Part shown: positions 27,006 through 38,025 of the stretch, piece after piece
How the letters are laid out: the number at the start of each line of letters is the position of its first letter
How positions within the stretch are numbered: the first letter of the stretch is position 1
Source: Bacillota bacterium
GTDB lineage: Bacteria; Bacillota; Clostridia; Christensenellales; Pumilibacteraceae
Direction: 5' to 3'
Length of the DNA: 64,000 bases
NCBI GenBank assembly: GCA_009783985.1
Contig: WQVM01000002.1
Span: 1 to 64,000, forward strand
Translations under genes and position numbers: made by a program
The notes under the pieces: model-generated
What the model was told of the DNA's origin: nothing
What the model saw: only the letters and a program-made list of their open reading frames with translations
Database searches by the model: none

Positions 27006-29630
27006 CTACATAAATAAACTCTCTACATACGGTGTTGCCTTAATCGAAACATTAGTACGATTAGCCGCACCGTAAATAAAGAACATGCGTCCTCGCGGAT
27101 TATATGCAATACTCGCTTGCTCGCTCTCGTTTATCTCTCCTGCCTTTTCATATAACTTACATATATCTGTCATATCGCTTGGCGATAACGAAAAAATCAA
27201 ACTGTACTGTGATACATTTATAATCGCTGTAGATTTTCTCGCTATTTCAGGTGTACCCGCAAAGTCTTTAATGTTTTGTGTTATCACTATTTGCATACCG
27301 TCATACTTACGGATTCTTTTAGCAAGCTGAAACATAAAGTCTAATGCAACAGGATACTGCTCATTGACAAACAAATGTGCTTCATCAATTACAACTACTA
27401 TCTTTCTGCTCGTGCAATGACGCATATTATACTCTCTATTCTTTATGACTTCATTTTCAAGCCACTTCAAAATTAGTAGCATTTGAGCATTGGCAACAGT
27501 CTCATTTTTGTCCGCTAATAATTTTTGAAAATTAAAACATACAAAGTTTTCCGATAAATTAAATGATGATACTCCATTCCATAGCGCTGAGTTTCGTCCG
27601 CCGCTTTTGAATTTAGAAAGATAATTTTGTATAGTCTTTATACACGACAGTGTGTATGCGTCCGTTTCTTTTTCTGCTTGTTCGTCAACAACAGCGGCAA
27701 GGTTGTCAAAGGTGGGATAACTCTCACCTGTTAGCGTTTCCGGATTAGACTTGCCTGTAATGCCTTTAATACGATAACAGTCTAAAGTTGCCTTGTTTAA
27801 TAACTCCAAACAATCACTGTTAAGCCCTGCAAATGCAACCTTAAAAAACTGCTCTAAAAATCTTAAATGTGCGAAAAAGTCGTTACCCGTTTCCGTATCT
27901 GCGTCATCTTCTTTCATACCCGCAATAATTTGAAAAGGATTGATAATACCGTATTTAGAACTTGCCGCGTCTAAAACCTTACCGCCTAAGCTATCCGTTA
28001 CTTTTGAATATTCTGACTCAGGATCTAATACAAAAATTTTAGCTCCCGTAGATGCAAGATTACAAAGCATAGTCTTAGCGGCATATGACTTACCGCTACC
28101 GGGTTTGCCGACAATTACCATATTACTATTAACCCTTTCAGTATCCCGTTTCCAAAAATCCGCAAACACAGGCAAGTCGTTCTCTCCAATCAATAAACCG
28201 TCCTCATCAACAACTGCATTAGACACAAACGGAAAACAAGCCGCCACTGATGAAGATTGAATACCTCGTGAATAATTTAGCTTATCATAAAAGCCGTTTG
28301 CTAAGTATGCGTCCGATTGCCGTCCGATTGTTTCCGAAAAATTAAACCCCAATTCTCTTAGCTTTCGCTTAACAGTTCTTTTGACAGTATTTTTATTCGG
28401 TTCGTCATAAGCTGTAATCAAAAGCGTTGTGTCAAGCATAGTTTCGTTATCGTTTTGGAGACTGTTAAGTAATGCTGATAAAGTCTCTATGTGTGTTGAC
28501 TTATCTATTACCTCGCTTGCCTTATTACCTGCTCTTGCAGATAACTCCATTATTGCATTATCTATTCTGCGTGCCGCTTTAGATTTCTCAACAGGCTTTA
28601 GTGATAAAGTAACTTTCGTATAGGGTAAATCAAATAATCCTGCTCCCCATGCATTACCCACATTTAGCGGATAACCCGTAATAATAAAATGCGACAGGAT
28701 TTTATCGTCCTGCCGCGTCCGTAATAAGTTAAATTCAATCCGTTTTGGAATTAGACTACTTAGTGCATACTGATTTTGTTCTTCGGTTTCTTGGCTATTC
28801 GAATCGTATTCATCAACGGCTATTTGCCGTCCGACCGATAACCTAACGAACTCATATAATCCTGCCATTTTCAGTAGCCGCGCCTCCGCACCTGCCGAAC
28901 AAAAGAGCTGCCTAATATAGCTTATAGAGTTTAAGAGACTTTTTTCATCACGGTCGTAGAGTGCAAAATAATACGAGCCGTAATGGTTAGCTGATGAGCC
29001 ATTCATCTCATCAATCGTAAATGCCCTATCTTCAATGATATTCATTCTAGCCATATATTCGGTTTCGGATAGATTGCCACTCTCGTAGTTCTCAACTAAA
29101 TTCTTCATACGCTTAACTTCACTCTCTAGCTGTCCGTCAAGGTTTAGCGGTTTTTCAAGTTTAATTATAGATGCCTCTTGCCCGACACCCAAACTGTTAT
29201 ATACTGCTGTCATAGCGCCGTCAATAATGTAATCTTGTTTTGCCCCTGATAACAATCGAAATTCTAAGGGGTGTATTTCTAATACCGCCATAAATGTTCC
29301 GTTCTTTAATTCAATATAGTTTTCCTTTAACCGCTCATACGGAAACAAATCCGCTGTATCATGCTTACCGCCTCTATTAAATGCTTTAACACTAAATAAG
29401 TGCTTTACCATATACCACGCTGTCAAGTATATACGCTCCTCTCCAATCGGCAGAAATAGCGGAACAGACAAGCAAACCACACCCAAAGCAAGAACATACT
29501 TGTACGGCAGATTACTTGCTGCTATCATAGCTATAATCGACAGCAAGCAAACGCCAATTATAATATCTATCAAAGTTATGTTCTTATAAAACTTCAACCG
29601 TACTTTTGTACTTTTAGGTATAAACCTCAT
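27006..29630 (-). CDS. VirB4/TraE-type conjugation ATPase
   Basis: 874 residues. Two N-terminal hydrophobic segments (residues about 15-60) are followed by the VirB4 region. Walker A is VGKPGSGKSYAAKTML (about residue 505), Walker B is KIVVVIDEAHLFV, and the C-terminal part includes QIVITQNIKDFAG. It powers the type IV secretion channel on the inner face of the membrane. The membrane segment fused to the N-terminus (PrgI/VirB3-like) is common in Gram-positive systems. It overlaps virB6-like by 4 nt. Confidence 0.92.
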   Translation of the reverse strand: MRFIPKSTKVRLKFYKNITLIDIIIGVCLLSIIAMIAASNLPYKYVLALGVVCLSVPLFLPIGEERIYLTAWYMVKHLFSVKAFNRGGKHDTADLFPYERLKENYIELKNGTFMAVLEIHPLEFRLLSGAKQDYIIDGAMTAVYNSLGVGQEASIIKLEKPLNLDGQLESEVKRMKNLVENYESGNLSETEYMARMNIIEDRAFTIDEMNGSSANHYGSYYFALYDRDEKSLLNSISYIRQLFCSAGAEARLLKMAGLYEFVRLSVGRQIAVDEYDSNSQETEEQNQYALSSLIPKRIEFNLLRTRQDDKILSHFIITGYPLNVGNAWGAGLFDLPYTKVTLSLKPVEKSKAARRIDNAIMELSARAGNKASEVIDKSTHIETLSALLNSLQNDNETMLDTTLLITAYDEPNKNTVKRTVKRKLRELGFNFSETIGRQSDAYLANGFYDKLNYSRGIQSSSVAACFPFVSNAVVDEDGLLIGENDLPVFADFWKRDTERVNSNMVIVGKPGSGKSYAAKTMLCNLASTGAKIFVLDPESEYSKVTDSLGGKVLDAASSKYGIINPFQIIAGMKEDDADTETGNDFFAHLRFLEQFFKVAFAGLNSDCLELLNKATLDCYRIKGITGKSNPETLTGESYPTFDNLAAVVDEQAEKETDAYTLSCIKTIQNYLSKFKSGGRNSALWNGVSSFNLSENFVCFNFQKLLADKNETVANAQMLLILKWLENEVIKNREYNMRHCTSRKIVVVIDEAHLFVNEQYPVALDFMFQLAKRIRKYDGMQIVITQNIKDFAGTPEIARKSTAIINVSQYSLIFSLSPSDMTDICKLYEKAGEINESEQASIAYNPRGRMFFIYGAANRTNVSIKATPYVESLFM

Positions 29631-31270
29631 TTCTTACTGTCCTCCTTTCTTGTTATATCCGCATGGTTTATTATTCCGCGCCCTGTAGCTATATTTTTAA
29701 TTCTCGGCCATATATTTTTTACTGTAGTGATAGCTCCGCCTTGCCACGCATCTTTTATTACACCGACAGGCATACTTGCAAGTCTGCTTGCTCCGCCTAA
29801 TGTTCGCAATGCTTTATTGCCTTTCTCACCGCCTTCACTTGTTTCTTTTTCAGAAGTCGCTTGACCTTGACTGTTTACGGCGTTATTAACATTGCTTTCA
29901 TTTGTGTTTTTTACTACTTGTGACTGTTGCCCTTTGTCTTTATTCGGCTTTCCTGATTGCTTTTGTTCCTGTGAGTTGTTTTCGGGTTTCTTTTTGCCAA
30001 GCAGCGCATTCATTTCTTTTTTGTTTTCACCGCTTTGTTTTTCGTCCATATTGCCTGTACCTTTGTTTTTTCCGTCTGCACTATCTAAATTGCGTTGATT
30101 GCGGTTGCCTTTAACAGATGCGCCTACATTATCCCCAAAACCCACGCCTCTCCGTAAGTTTCTTCTAAAGTCCGCGCCGCCGATTACTTGCCCTGCCGCT
30201 CCCATACCAAAACGAGCAACACCACGCACTGACCTTGCTCCGAAATAAATACCGCTTAAAGTTTGTTGTGCTTCCTGCGCACCCGCATTCGTCCCCGTAA
30301 GCTGTGCGATAACCATATACGCTTTAGTAACAGCAAATGCACCGCCTATCATAAACAGTAAGCCAATTAAACCATTTTGAAATCCACTATCAAAAAACTG
30401 TATGCGTATCATCTGCGGTATTATAAGGAAAAATAAGTTCATTGCAAGTATTATTCCGTATGCGGATAAGACCTTTGAAATAAGCATTTCTCGCCATAAC
30501 TTGAATCGCGCTCCGTCATCAACGGGAATAGTTGAAACCGAAACGGGCGAAACAATGTATAAAAGGATAATATCAAATATACGCTGAATAAAACGTAGTG
30601 CCGCAAGAGCAAACAATACAAGCAATATAACTCCGCTTGAAATCCCTATAACAAAATTTACATTAGATAAATCGTAATACCGTCTTACTACACTTAAATC
30701 TCTGTAACACAATGCACCCGTGATAAACATTTGCTCAATTTCAACTCTCCTCCCTGCGGGACCGATAAACGCATTATGTCCCGCCGTAACTAAAACCTGT
30801 CCGCCAAATAATGCTCTCTCACCTCCGCTTGCGTTCATTAGCATACTACTGTTCACTGCGCTCATAATTACATTTGTCAGCACTATTCCCGATGCAAGTA
30901 AAAACGGAATAAGCAAAAAGATAAGAAGACTCTGTCCCGCTTTGGCGAGTATCTGTGCTTTTGTTTTTTTATGTTGAGCGTCTGCATATTCACTCCGTAT
31001 TATTGCGATAATAACAAATATACAAAGTAGTATCATTCCGATAAGCATTACACCAAAAAATGCTGTCCGTACTGCGTTAGACTCTAAAAAGTGTGATAAT
31101 ATATCTGTCTGCCGTCCGTCCACAGTTACCGTATCAATACCAGCAAGCATATTAAATGTCTCAACAATAAAGTCAACAATAACGAATATACTCATTTGCA
31201 AGTTATACAATAGGTCAAAGAACCAGCCGAATAACAGTCCCGCTAAGTCATCTAAAAATCCGTCTAACAT
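29627..31270 (-). CDS. VirB6/TrbL-like conjugation channel membrane protein
   Basis: 547 residues with about seven hydrophobic helices between residues 10 and 330. A hydrophilic Gln/Asn/Lys-rich C-terminal tail follows (for example KPENNSQEQKQSGKPNKDKG). Position between VirB4 and the VirB2-like gene and the multi-span topology fit the polytopic VirB6/TrbL channel component of Gram-positive ICEs. It probably forms the inner part of the DNA translocation channel. Confidence 0.75.
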   Translation of the reverse strand: MLDGFLDDLAGLLFGWFFDLLYNLQMSIFVIVDFIVETFNMLAGIDTVTVDGRQTDILSHFLESNAVRTAFFGVMLIGMILLCIFVIIAIIRSEYADAQHKKTKAQILAKAGQSLLIFLLIPFLLASGIVLTNVIMSAVNSSMLMNASGGERALFGGQVLVTAGHNAFIGPAGRRVEIEQMFITGALCYRDLSVVRRYYDLSNVNFVIGISSGVILLVLFALAALRFIQRIFDIILLYIVSPVSVSTIPVDDGARFKLWREMLISKVLSAYGIILAMNLFFLIIPQMIRIQFFDSGFQNGLIGLLFMIGGAFAVTKAYMVIAQLTGTNAGAQEAQQTLSGIYFGARSVRGVARFGMGAAGQVIGGADFRRNLRRGVGFGDNVGASVKGNRNQRNLDSADGKNKGTGNMDEKQSGENKKEMNALLGKKKPENNSQEQKQSGKPNKDKGQQSQVVKNTNESNVNNAVNSQGQATSEKETSEGGEKGNKALRTLGGASRLASMPVGVIKDAWQGGAITTVKNIWPRIKNIATGRGIINHADITRKEDSKK

Positions 31271-31278
31271 TTACCCTC

Positions 31279-31578
31279 CTAAATTTGTGACCTGACCCAA
31301 TCTTGTAATATAGGCATTGAAATCCTTAACGCTACTATTAAAATGAATATAAGCGCGAAACCTATAATTGCACCGAGTAAATCTTTTTTTGCTTTTTCAC
31401 GACTGTTCTGCTCGTCACTTTTAGCAATTTTAATTCCTAAAAATATACAATAAATCGTTCCTACGCTTCCGACTATAGCTATTGCCGGCCATAGCACTGC
31501 GTTAATTACATCGAGTATCGGTTGAACAATCGGATTAAAGTTCGGTGCTGCTAATATCATTGTCATAAATAATTCCAT
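31279..31578 (-). CDS. VirB2/TrbC-like small membrane protein (possible pilin)
   Basis: 99 residues; AAGGAG lies before the ATG. Two hydrophobic segments, about residues 25-48 and 68-88, are joined by a charged loop (AKSDEQNSREKAKKDLLG). This topology and its place just upstream of the VirB6-like gene match the small VirB2-like proteins of Gram-positive type IV secretion systems. Confidence 0.7.
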   Translation of the reverse strand: MELFMTMILAAPNFNPIVQPILDVINAVLWPAIAIVGSVGTIYCIFLGIKIAKSDEQNSREKAKKDLLGAIIGFALIFILIVALRISMPILQDWVRSQI

Positions 31579-31844
31579 TAAACTAACTCCTTATTTTGTT
31601 GTTTGAAAATACGGAGACCTCTTATCTCCGCAATAAAACGCCGCCTTTGCGGCAAACGCTATAGGGTGTCCCTATAGGCGTAATTTGTGGGTGGAAACAG
31701 GGCAAAATGCCCGTACTGATTCACACCCTTATCCTGCTTGTCTTTTACTTATTCATTCCCCCATTTCTGAATCATAATAAGTAACTAGTTTTCTCACCAA
31801 TAGTGGGGCGCGGACTCCCCGTTCCGCGCCCCGCACCATAATAA
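31579..31844. other. Intergenic region with several hairpins
   Basis: GCCGC-CTTT-GCGGC, CTATAGGG-TGT-CCCTATAG and, closest to the surface-protein stop, a 10-bp stem GGGGCGCGGA / TCCGCGCCCC (31805-31832). The last may terminate the surface-protein gene but lacks a T run. A transcription break or processing region between the surface protein and the VirB2-like gene is likely. Confidence 0.5.
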
Positions 31845-34800
31845 TTAAGCGTTCTTTTTCGGTTTGGATTTGAAAGCCTTTCGCTTACGCATGACAATCA
31901 CTACCGTAATCCCGCCGACCAATAAGCCTATTATGAGGATAATAACAATCGTTCCGGCGGCATTGACCGCGTACACAATTTGAAAAGTATACTCGGTTAC
32001 ATTTCCCGCACTGTCAGTTAAAATAATTCTATAACTGCCCTCTGCCGTTAATACATTACCAAACGAAAATGCAAACGCTTCTCCGTTTAGATATGCTCTG
32101 ACAGTTACTTGCTTATTCGGATTTCTCAGCGTTACATTCCCGCCTGTTCTGCCACCGTTTGTTACACCCACAAGTTCGGCACTCGGCATAACCGTATCTA
32201 TCTCGAATATAAACTCAGTCTCATTGCCCGCGCGGTCAGTCAAGGTAATTCTATACGCTCCGCTCTCGGTTAACTGACTACCGCCTTCATATGTGCCGAT
32301 AAAAACTCCGTCCTTATAAAGTCTCGATATAATACCGACTCCGCCAAACTCCAGCCAAACAGGTTGATTTGTTATACCGCCGTTAGTTACACCGTTTAAT
32401 AAGCCTACAGGCAAAGCTTTAATGATAGTAAAGGTAAAAATTCTAATATAGCCGTTACTATCAAAGAACTCTAAAACATATCTGCCCTCTTCGGCAATTT
32501 CACGGTTAGAGGTATACTCAATCTCTATGCCTTCACGCATAAGCCTTACATATGCCTCATCCGTCCATGAAAACCTTACTGCGCCGTTTGTATACCCTCC
32601 GTCTTCAACACCGTGCAGAGTGCCGACAGGCGGTGGTTTCAGGTAATCAAACTCGGATATTACAGCGTCAATTCCGCTTCTGAAATTATCCGTAACAACG
32701 ACTCTGTACAGTCCGTCACGATTAAATTCAAAAAATAATCTCTCGGTATTGATTACTCTATTATAGTTATCTGTTTCTAACCGTTTCCATGTCAAGCCAC
32801 CGTCAATCGATCTATAAATCCGAATTTCTATCAGTGTTGCCCCAATATCGTTACTCGGCTCTATACGCACTTCCAAACGCTTACTAACTAAATTATCTAC
32901 AAATGTAATGACCAGACTGTTCAAGGATATAGCAAATTGAATCTCGGAAGATAACCCCGCATGGTTTATTGCTGTCACAAAATATCTACCGCTTGTTAAA
33001 GTAAACTCTTCATCGTGATGAACTACCGCTAAAATCTCACCAATGCTGTTACGAATAATAAGCATAGCGAAGTCAGCTCCAAAGTCAGAATTTATTTTAA
33101 GCGTAACCGCTTCCCTAAACGCATACCGAATATCCGAGTCAGCTAAGTTTAATACACCGCCCTCTAATCTAAACCAAATTTCGGGAACATTACGGACAAT
33201 AATAAGCGTAAATACATAACTGTTTCCCCAATCATCGTACACGGTCAAAATATGTTCTCCTTCCGTGCTAAAAACGCCTCCCGTAAACGGCACTCCGTTT
33301 ATACGATAATTAGCGTGAGCTGCAAGCGTTACGCTGTTTCCTATAAAAGTGTTGTACGCCGTTAGCTTGTGGACATTATTCCCCTCATAGGCTTGGGCGG
33401 GAGTTCGTTGCCACCAGTAGAATGTACTCACAGACTGTAGTGCAAATTCAGCGATTACTGCATTAAGCCTTTCAAGTGTAAAGTATGCAACCAATACATT
33501 ATGATTACCCGACATTTTATAAATAAAGTATTTTCCGTTTTGAGCGTTTACGCTGTCAATGTTATCCATCGGAATACCGCCGTCCCATGTATCGCCATAC
33601 CAAACAGCTGTACGGATTAAGCTCCGTTCCCGCGCTACCGCAAAAACAAACGCATTATAGAATGTATCAAAAGAAAAACGATTGCCGTCCTCATCTGCCG
33701 TTTCCCAAAACTGTTTGTTTATCGTATTGTTCATTACTTCTATACGACTTGCCGTGAAATCAGCCGTCCACACATTTCCTGCCGCGTCAATACTTTCTAT
33801 AACATATGCTCCGCCATTGATAGTTCGTATAACACCATTTGATGTAATCGATCTGCCGTTAACCGTAACCGAAACAATCGGCGCAGTAGTGAGCGGGCTG
33901 TCGTTAATCCAGCTTACAGTTACATTCTCACTCGTCCTATCATTGATGACACCGCTTAAAGTAACAGGCTTAGGTGTACGGTCAACAATAATGACATATA
34001 TATTTGAGGTGTTTCCGACAATATCCTGAGCAAAAAACTCATATCGACCCGCCGCAGTAAAAGTAAAGAATTGAGCGTACGGAATAAAGGTTGCCGTATT
34101 AGGCAGCTTTACAAATGTTACCAAAATCGAGCCACCGCTTGCCGACATACTGATACGCTCCGCATTAGTAAAAGTCCCGTTATCCACGGGACTTTCATTT
34201 GCAAATAGCTGTACTGACGGTCTTTCCGTTAATAGATACGCTTTATACTCATCACTCATATTTCCTGCTCTGTCTATCGCTCTGAAAGTATACCATCCGT
34301 CACCCGAATTAGTGGTTATTATCTCTCCGTTATAAATTGTCCATGTTCCGCTTGGACGCATTACCTCCTTTCTTGCTATTCCGCTTACTGAATCTACTGC
34401 TGAAAATCTTATAGCTAGGTTGGTACTTGCTCCGTTTAATATAGCTATGCCGCCTGCATAAAGCGTGCCAATAGGTCTACAAGTATCCAGTGTGACGCTT
34501 ATCGTTTCGGCTACATTTCCCGCCCTGTCCACGGCAAAAAAGTAATATCTGCCTCCTTCAAAAAACCGTGTGCCTTCTGTATATGGAATAAAGTTAGCTG
34601 TATTCGGAAGTCTTACAAACATTCCTGCAATTCCGCTTTCTAAGTCTGATGCAGAAAAACTAACAAAGCCGTTATTTGTATACGCACCGCTACTAAGTTG
34701 ACCCATTGCGTCAAAAATAGTCAGCTGAGGTTTAGTTAAATCAAGAAAAACCGAAATGACGGGCGATGTATTACCTGCTCCGTCCTCGGCATAGAAATAC

Positions 34801-35768
34801 CATCTGCCGACATTAGCCATAATCGCTTCTATCGTAACACTTGAACCTGTAACGATTGTAAATCCGCCGATACTACCTCGCCTATGAAATACCCGCACAA
34901 CTCCTGTAAGCACATCCGTTGCATAAAAGTTAATCGCTTGATTAGTAAATTCAGGCAGCGCCGCATTTACAGGCGGAGTTTTGTCTACAACAAGAGTAAA
35001 TATCGCCTGTCGCCCTGCCTCATTACGAAGTACAATTGTATATATACCGTCCGTTTCTATCGCAGAATTTCTCTGATACGGAACTCCGTTAATCGTCGCA
35101 TATTTAGCAGGCTGATTAACTAACGGATTATCCCAACTAAAACGCGGACTCGGCATAGACGCATTACTATAATATCTTCCGCTAGGTTGTCTTACAGCAT
35201 TAGTAAATGTACCCGTAGGCGTGGTTGTATTTATTCTCGCATTCATTACATTCGTACTGAAATAATTAAAATCCCAAAAAGCTCCGCCCGCCGTTGATAC
35301 AACTCTTATATGAAATGATATAATACAATCCCTATCCCATAAATTTGATACGGTATGCGAAAAGGGTGCTACCATAGTGCCGTTCGGCGGACTAAAATTC
35401 GGGTTTAGTTGGCTATGGATATAATGAAGATTACCGTTAATATATGCCCGTAATGTAACCTCTCGTATTGCGTTGTTGAATACAGCGTCAGTTGTAAATA
35501 TGATAGCGTCGTTATTGATTCCGACTGTCACGGCATTTATCATTATACTTGACTGTGCTGTACCGCCTCCGCCCGCTCCTGATGACATTAGATTTCCGTT
35601 AAGTGAAAACTCATGTCTTAGCATCGCATTAAATGTCATATTTATTGATGCAGACGCTTCCGCGCGTTCTTCTCTTGAATTTGATGTAGCCGACATAAAA
35701 ATGAATAAACCTGTCGCTACCGCGATAAGCATACTTATTACAATTATCCTTACTTTAATTTTTTTCAC
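31845..35768 (-). CDS. Large membrane-anchored surface protein with Ig-like repeats
   Basis: About 1307 residues from a GTG at 35768, chosen because AAGGAG lies 9 nt upstream; the gene overlaps virD4 by 14 nt. An N-terminal hydrophobic segment (VISMLIAVATGLFIFM) serves for export. Many Ig-like modules follow, each ending in a DxAGN motif (EDGAGN, VDRAGN, IDRAGN, TDSAGN). A C-terminal membrane span (TIVIILIIGLLVGGITVVIV) and basic tail end the protein; no LPXTG sorting motif is present. The location inside the conjugation operon suggests an adhesin that helps donor-recipient contact (inference). Confidence 0.8.
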   Translation of the reverse strand: MKKIKVRIIVISMLIAVATGLFIFMSATSNSREERAEASASINMTFNAMLRHEFSLNGNLMSSGAGGGGTAQSSIMINAVTVGINNDAIIFTTDAVFNNAIREVTLRAYINGNLHYIHSQLNPNFSPPNGTMVAPFSHTVSNLWDRDCIISFHIRVVSTAGGAFWDFNYFSTNVMNARINTTTPTGTFTNAVRQPSGRYYSNASMPSPRFSWDNPLVNQPAKYATINGVPYQRNSAIETDGIYTIVLRNEAGRQAIFTLVVDKTPPVNAALPEFTNQAINFYATDVLTGVVRVFHRRGSIGGFTIVTGSSVTIEAIMANVGRWYFYAEDGAGNTSPVISVFLDLTKPQLTIFDAMGQLSSGAYTNNGFVSFSASDLESGIAGMFVRLPNTANFIPYTEGTRFFEGGRYYFFAVDRAGNVAETISVTLDTCRPIGTLYAGGIAILNGASTNLAIRFSAVDSVSGIARKEVMRPSGTWTIYNGEIITTNSGDGWYTFRAIDRAGNMSDEYKAYLLTERPSVQLFANESPVDNGTFTNAERISMSASGGSILVTFVKLPNTATFIPYAQFFTFTAAGRYEFFAQDIVGNTSNIYVIIVDRTPKPVTLSGVINDRTSENVTVSWINDSPLTTAPIVSVTVNGRSITSNGVIRTINGGAYVIESIDAAGNVWTADFTASRIEVMNNTINKQFWETADEDGNRFSFDTFYNAFVFAVARERSLIRTAVWYGDTWDGGIPMDNIDSVNAQNGKYFIYKMSGNHNVLVAYFTLERLNAVIAEFALQSVSTFYWWQRTPAQAYEGNNVHKLTAYNTFIGNSVTLAAHANYRINGVPFTGGVFSTEGEHILTVYDDWGNSYVFTLIIVRNVPEIWFRLEGGVLNLADSDIRYAFREAVTLKINSDFGADFAMLIIRNSIGEILAVVHHDEEFTLTSGRYFVTAINHAGLSSEIQFAISLNSLVITFVDNLVSKRLEVRIEPSNDIGATLIEIRIYRSIDGGLTWKRLETDNYNRVINTERLFFEFNRDGLYRVVVTDNFRSGIDAVISEFDYLKPPPVGTLHGVEDGGYTNGAVRFSWTDEAYVRLMREGIEIEYTSNREIAEEGRYVLEFFDSNGYIRIFTFTIIKALPVGLLNGVTNGGITNQPVWLEFGGVGIISRLYKDGVFIGTYEGGSQLTESGAYRITLTDRAGNETEFIFEIDTVMPSAELVGVTNGGRTGGNVTLRNPNKQVTVRAYLNGEAFAFSFGNVLTAEGSYRIILTDSAGNVTEYTFQIVYAVNAAGTIVIILIIGLLVGGITVVIVMRKRKAFKSKPKKNA

Positions 35769-38025
35769 TAAAATTTTCTCCTTGTAAATGTTTAGATATA
35801 ATTTCATGTGTTCTGCCTGTTTTATCAGCTTGCTGTAGCTTGATTAACTTCTCGCTTAAATCACTCAGTAGCTCAATAAGATAATAATTCTTAAATCCGT
35901 TTGCAATTGCTCGTGCCTCATCTATGACTCCTATAGCTTCCACATATTGCCTATTGTCTAAATAAGACATTAGTTTTGCATACCCGCTGTCATCAATTAA
36001 GCCTTCCGTTGCCGCCTCTGCTAAGTTCTTATAATGCTCTATAAATAAATCCATTTCTTTGTCGCTGACAGGGTTAGGCACATTTCCGTTTGTTCCGCCG
36101 TTACTTTCATACGGTATAATAACGCTGTTACGCTTTTTCATATCGTAATAAACCTTTGTTTCGTCAAAGAATTTTCCCTCGTGTAATTTTTGAGTTGTCT
36201 TTTCCATTTTTAATGATGTACACTTAAAGCTGGGTGTGAATTTACTTCTAATAGGGTCAAATCCAAAAACCGTCACAATTGCGTTACCCATATCTGTCGG
36301 TGAATTGAGTTTTTGTAATTCCGACGGGTAAATAAGCGGGCGCTCCTTAATACTTGCATTGGAGTTAATGTCGCTTGCTTTTATTGTGTTGTAGCCGACA
36401 TTCCTTGTGATTACCGAAAAGTTGCCGCACCGTTTACTAAATTCCTCGATTGTCTTTTGGTCAGTCGAGCCTATAAATACTTGGATATTGGTATTAGACT
36501 TAATAATCTCGCTTACCTTTTCGTCGTACACCTTAGCAAGTTGCGCATATGATTGAATAACTAAATGAAGCCAGATATTGCGTGAGCGGCCGACTGTTAT
36601 CATCTGCTCCAGCTTTGGTATTGGAGGCAACTGTCCGAACTCGTCAAGCAAAAAGTAAACAGGACGCGGCAAAGTCAAATCCTGCTTTTCATTTGCCACA
36701 CGCACAAGCTCCTTATACGCTTGCAAAATAACCATTGCCGCAAGCGGGTGTCGCGTTTCCCTCTCATCGGGTATTTGTAAGAATAGTGCCGTCGGCTTAT
36801 CCGCTAAACTTGTAAAATCTATATCGTTTTCGCTTGTTAGACTGCATAGCGACAAATCGGCGAATAAGTTGAGTTTATCGAAGAGAGTAGATAAGTAACT
36901 GTTCCGTGTTTTATCCGAACTGCCGATAACTTGCTTAGATAAGCTCCGCGCTCTTGATGTGTCGGGTCTGCCAAGAAAATATTTAAGTAATTCTTCACAA
37001 TCATTTTCAGTATTTGTCGCTATAGCTTTAAGATTATAAAAATTATATCGCTCCTTTGTCATTCCTAAGTCGGGATTTTCGCTGTCCTCTAACATCGCAA
37101 GCGCAATCGCTAATATAAAATTCTTTGCTCCGCTTTCCCATAGAGGTTCTTGCTTATTTTGTATCGGGCATAATACAGTAGCTATGTCGTGCAAGTCCTC
37201 GTACACGGTGTCACCTATCTCTTGCCTTTTAACTCCGATTGCATTTTCTAACTTTTTTATGTCGTAATACTCCTCACCGTTAAACATCATACCGCCCGTT
37301 TCTTCATTAACTTTTACTTCCGTTTCAAGCCGTAACATTCTTTGATGATTGAGATACGCTCTTTCTAACGGATTCCACTTAATCGAGTGAAACGGGTTAC
37401 GCAAATCAAGCACCTTAACATCATAGCCTCTATCCATTAGGCTCTTTGCATGGAGCTGATACAGTTCTCCTTTGGGGTCACTGATAAGCATTGACGCTTT
37501 TGACGCACTCTCTGCAAGGATTTGTATCACGGGATTGATATAGGCTGTGGTTTTTCCGCTTCCTGTTGTGCCTATAATAAGCACATGGGCAAACCCTGCA
37601 AAATCTATGTCATAGGTTCTGCCTTGAACTGCTCTGATAGGAACACCGCTTATATTGCGTTTACTTAAAGACTCGAAATCCGAGTGATTAAAGTTCTTGC
37701 GGATTTCTTCATCAGTTTGAAATTTTGCGTCCTCTAAATTAGTTTCAATATCGCTATCGCGCTTATGTCCCTTAATAATCCTGTTTGTCGCTTTTAGCCA
37801 ATAATGATTATAGTAATAAATAGCGTAAATTAAGATTGATACACCCATAAACAGCCCCGTATATATAAATGTATCACGGTGTGCTAGTAACCAAATACTA
37901 AAACGAAAGCTAAAATTATTTATTACTAAGCTATTAAATACAAACCCGCAAGCGTATGATAATGCCGTTAAAATTAAGACTGCCAATAGTATTTTTTCTA
38001 ATTGTTTATTCCATTTCGATTTCAT
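35755..38025 (-). CDS. VirD4/TraG-type coupling protein
   Basis: 756 residues. Two N-terminal membrane spans (about 10-30 and 50-70) precede Walker A at GTTGSGKTTAYINP (about 150) and the coupling-protein segment LISDPKGELYQLHAKSLMD. Walker B is YFLLDEFGQLPPIPKLEQM (about 460), followed by GRSRNIWLHLVIQSYAQL. It links the relaxase-DNA complex to the secretion channel. It overlaps the relaxase gene by 20 nt. Confidence 0.93.
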   Translation of the reverse strand: MKSKWNKQLEKILLAVLILTALSYACGFVFNSLVINNFSFRFSIWLLAHRDTFIYTGLFMGVSILIYAIYYYNHYWLKATNRIIKGHKRDSDIETNLEDAKFQTDEEIRKNFNHSDFESLSKRNISGVPIRAVQGRTYDIDFAGFAHVLIIGTTGSGKTTAYINPVIQILAESASKASMLISDPKGELYQLHAKSLMDRGYDVKVLDLRNPFHSIKWNPLERAYLNHQRMLRLETEVKVNEETGGMMFNGEEYYDIKKLENAIGVKRQEIGDTVYEDLHDIATVLCPIQNKQEPLWESGAKNFILAIALAMLEDSENPDLGMTKERYNFYNLKAIATNTENDCEELLKYFLGRPDTSRARSLSKQVIGSSDKTRNSYLSTLFDKLNLFADLSLCSLTSENDIDFTSLADKPTALFLQIPDERETRHPLAAMVILQAYKELVRVANEKQDLTLPRPVYFLLDEFGQLPPIPKLEQMITVGRSRNIWLHLVIQSYAQLAKVYDEKVSEIIKSNTNIQVFIGSTDQKTIEEFSKRCGNFSVITRNVGYNTIKASDINSNASIKERPLIYPSELQKLNSPTDMGNAIVTVFGFDPIRSKFTPSFKCTSLKMEKTTQKLHEGKFFDETKVYYDMKKRNSVIIPYESNGGTNGNVPNPVSDKEMDLFIEHYKNLAEAATEGLIDDSGYAKLMSYLDNRQYVEAIGVIDEARAIANGFKNYYLIELLSDLSEKLIKLQQADKTGRTHEIISKHLQGENFSEKN

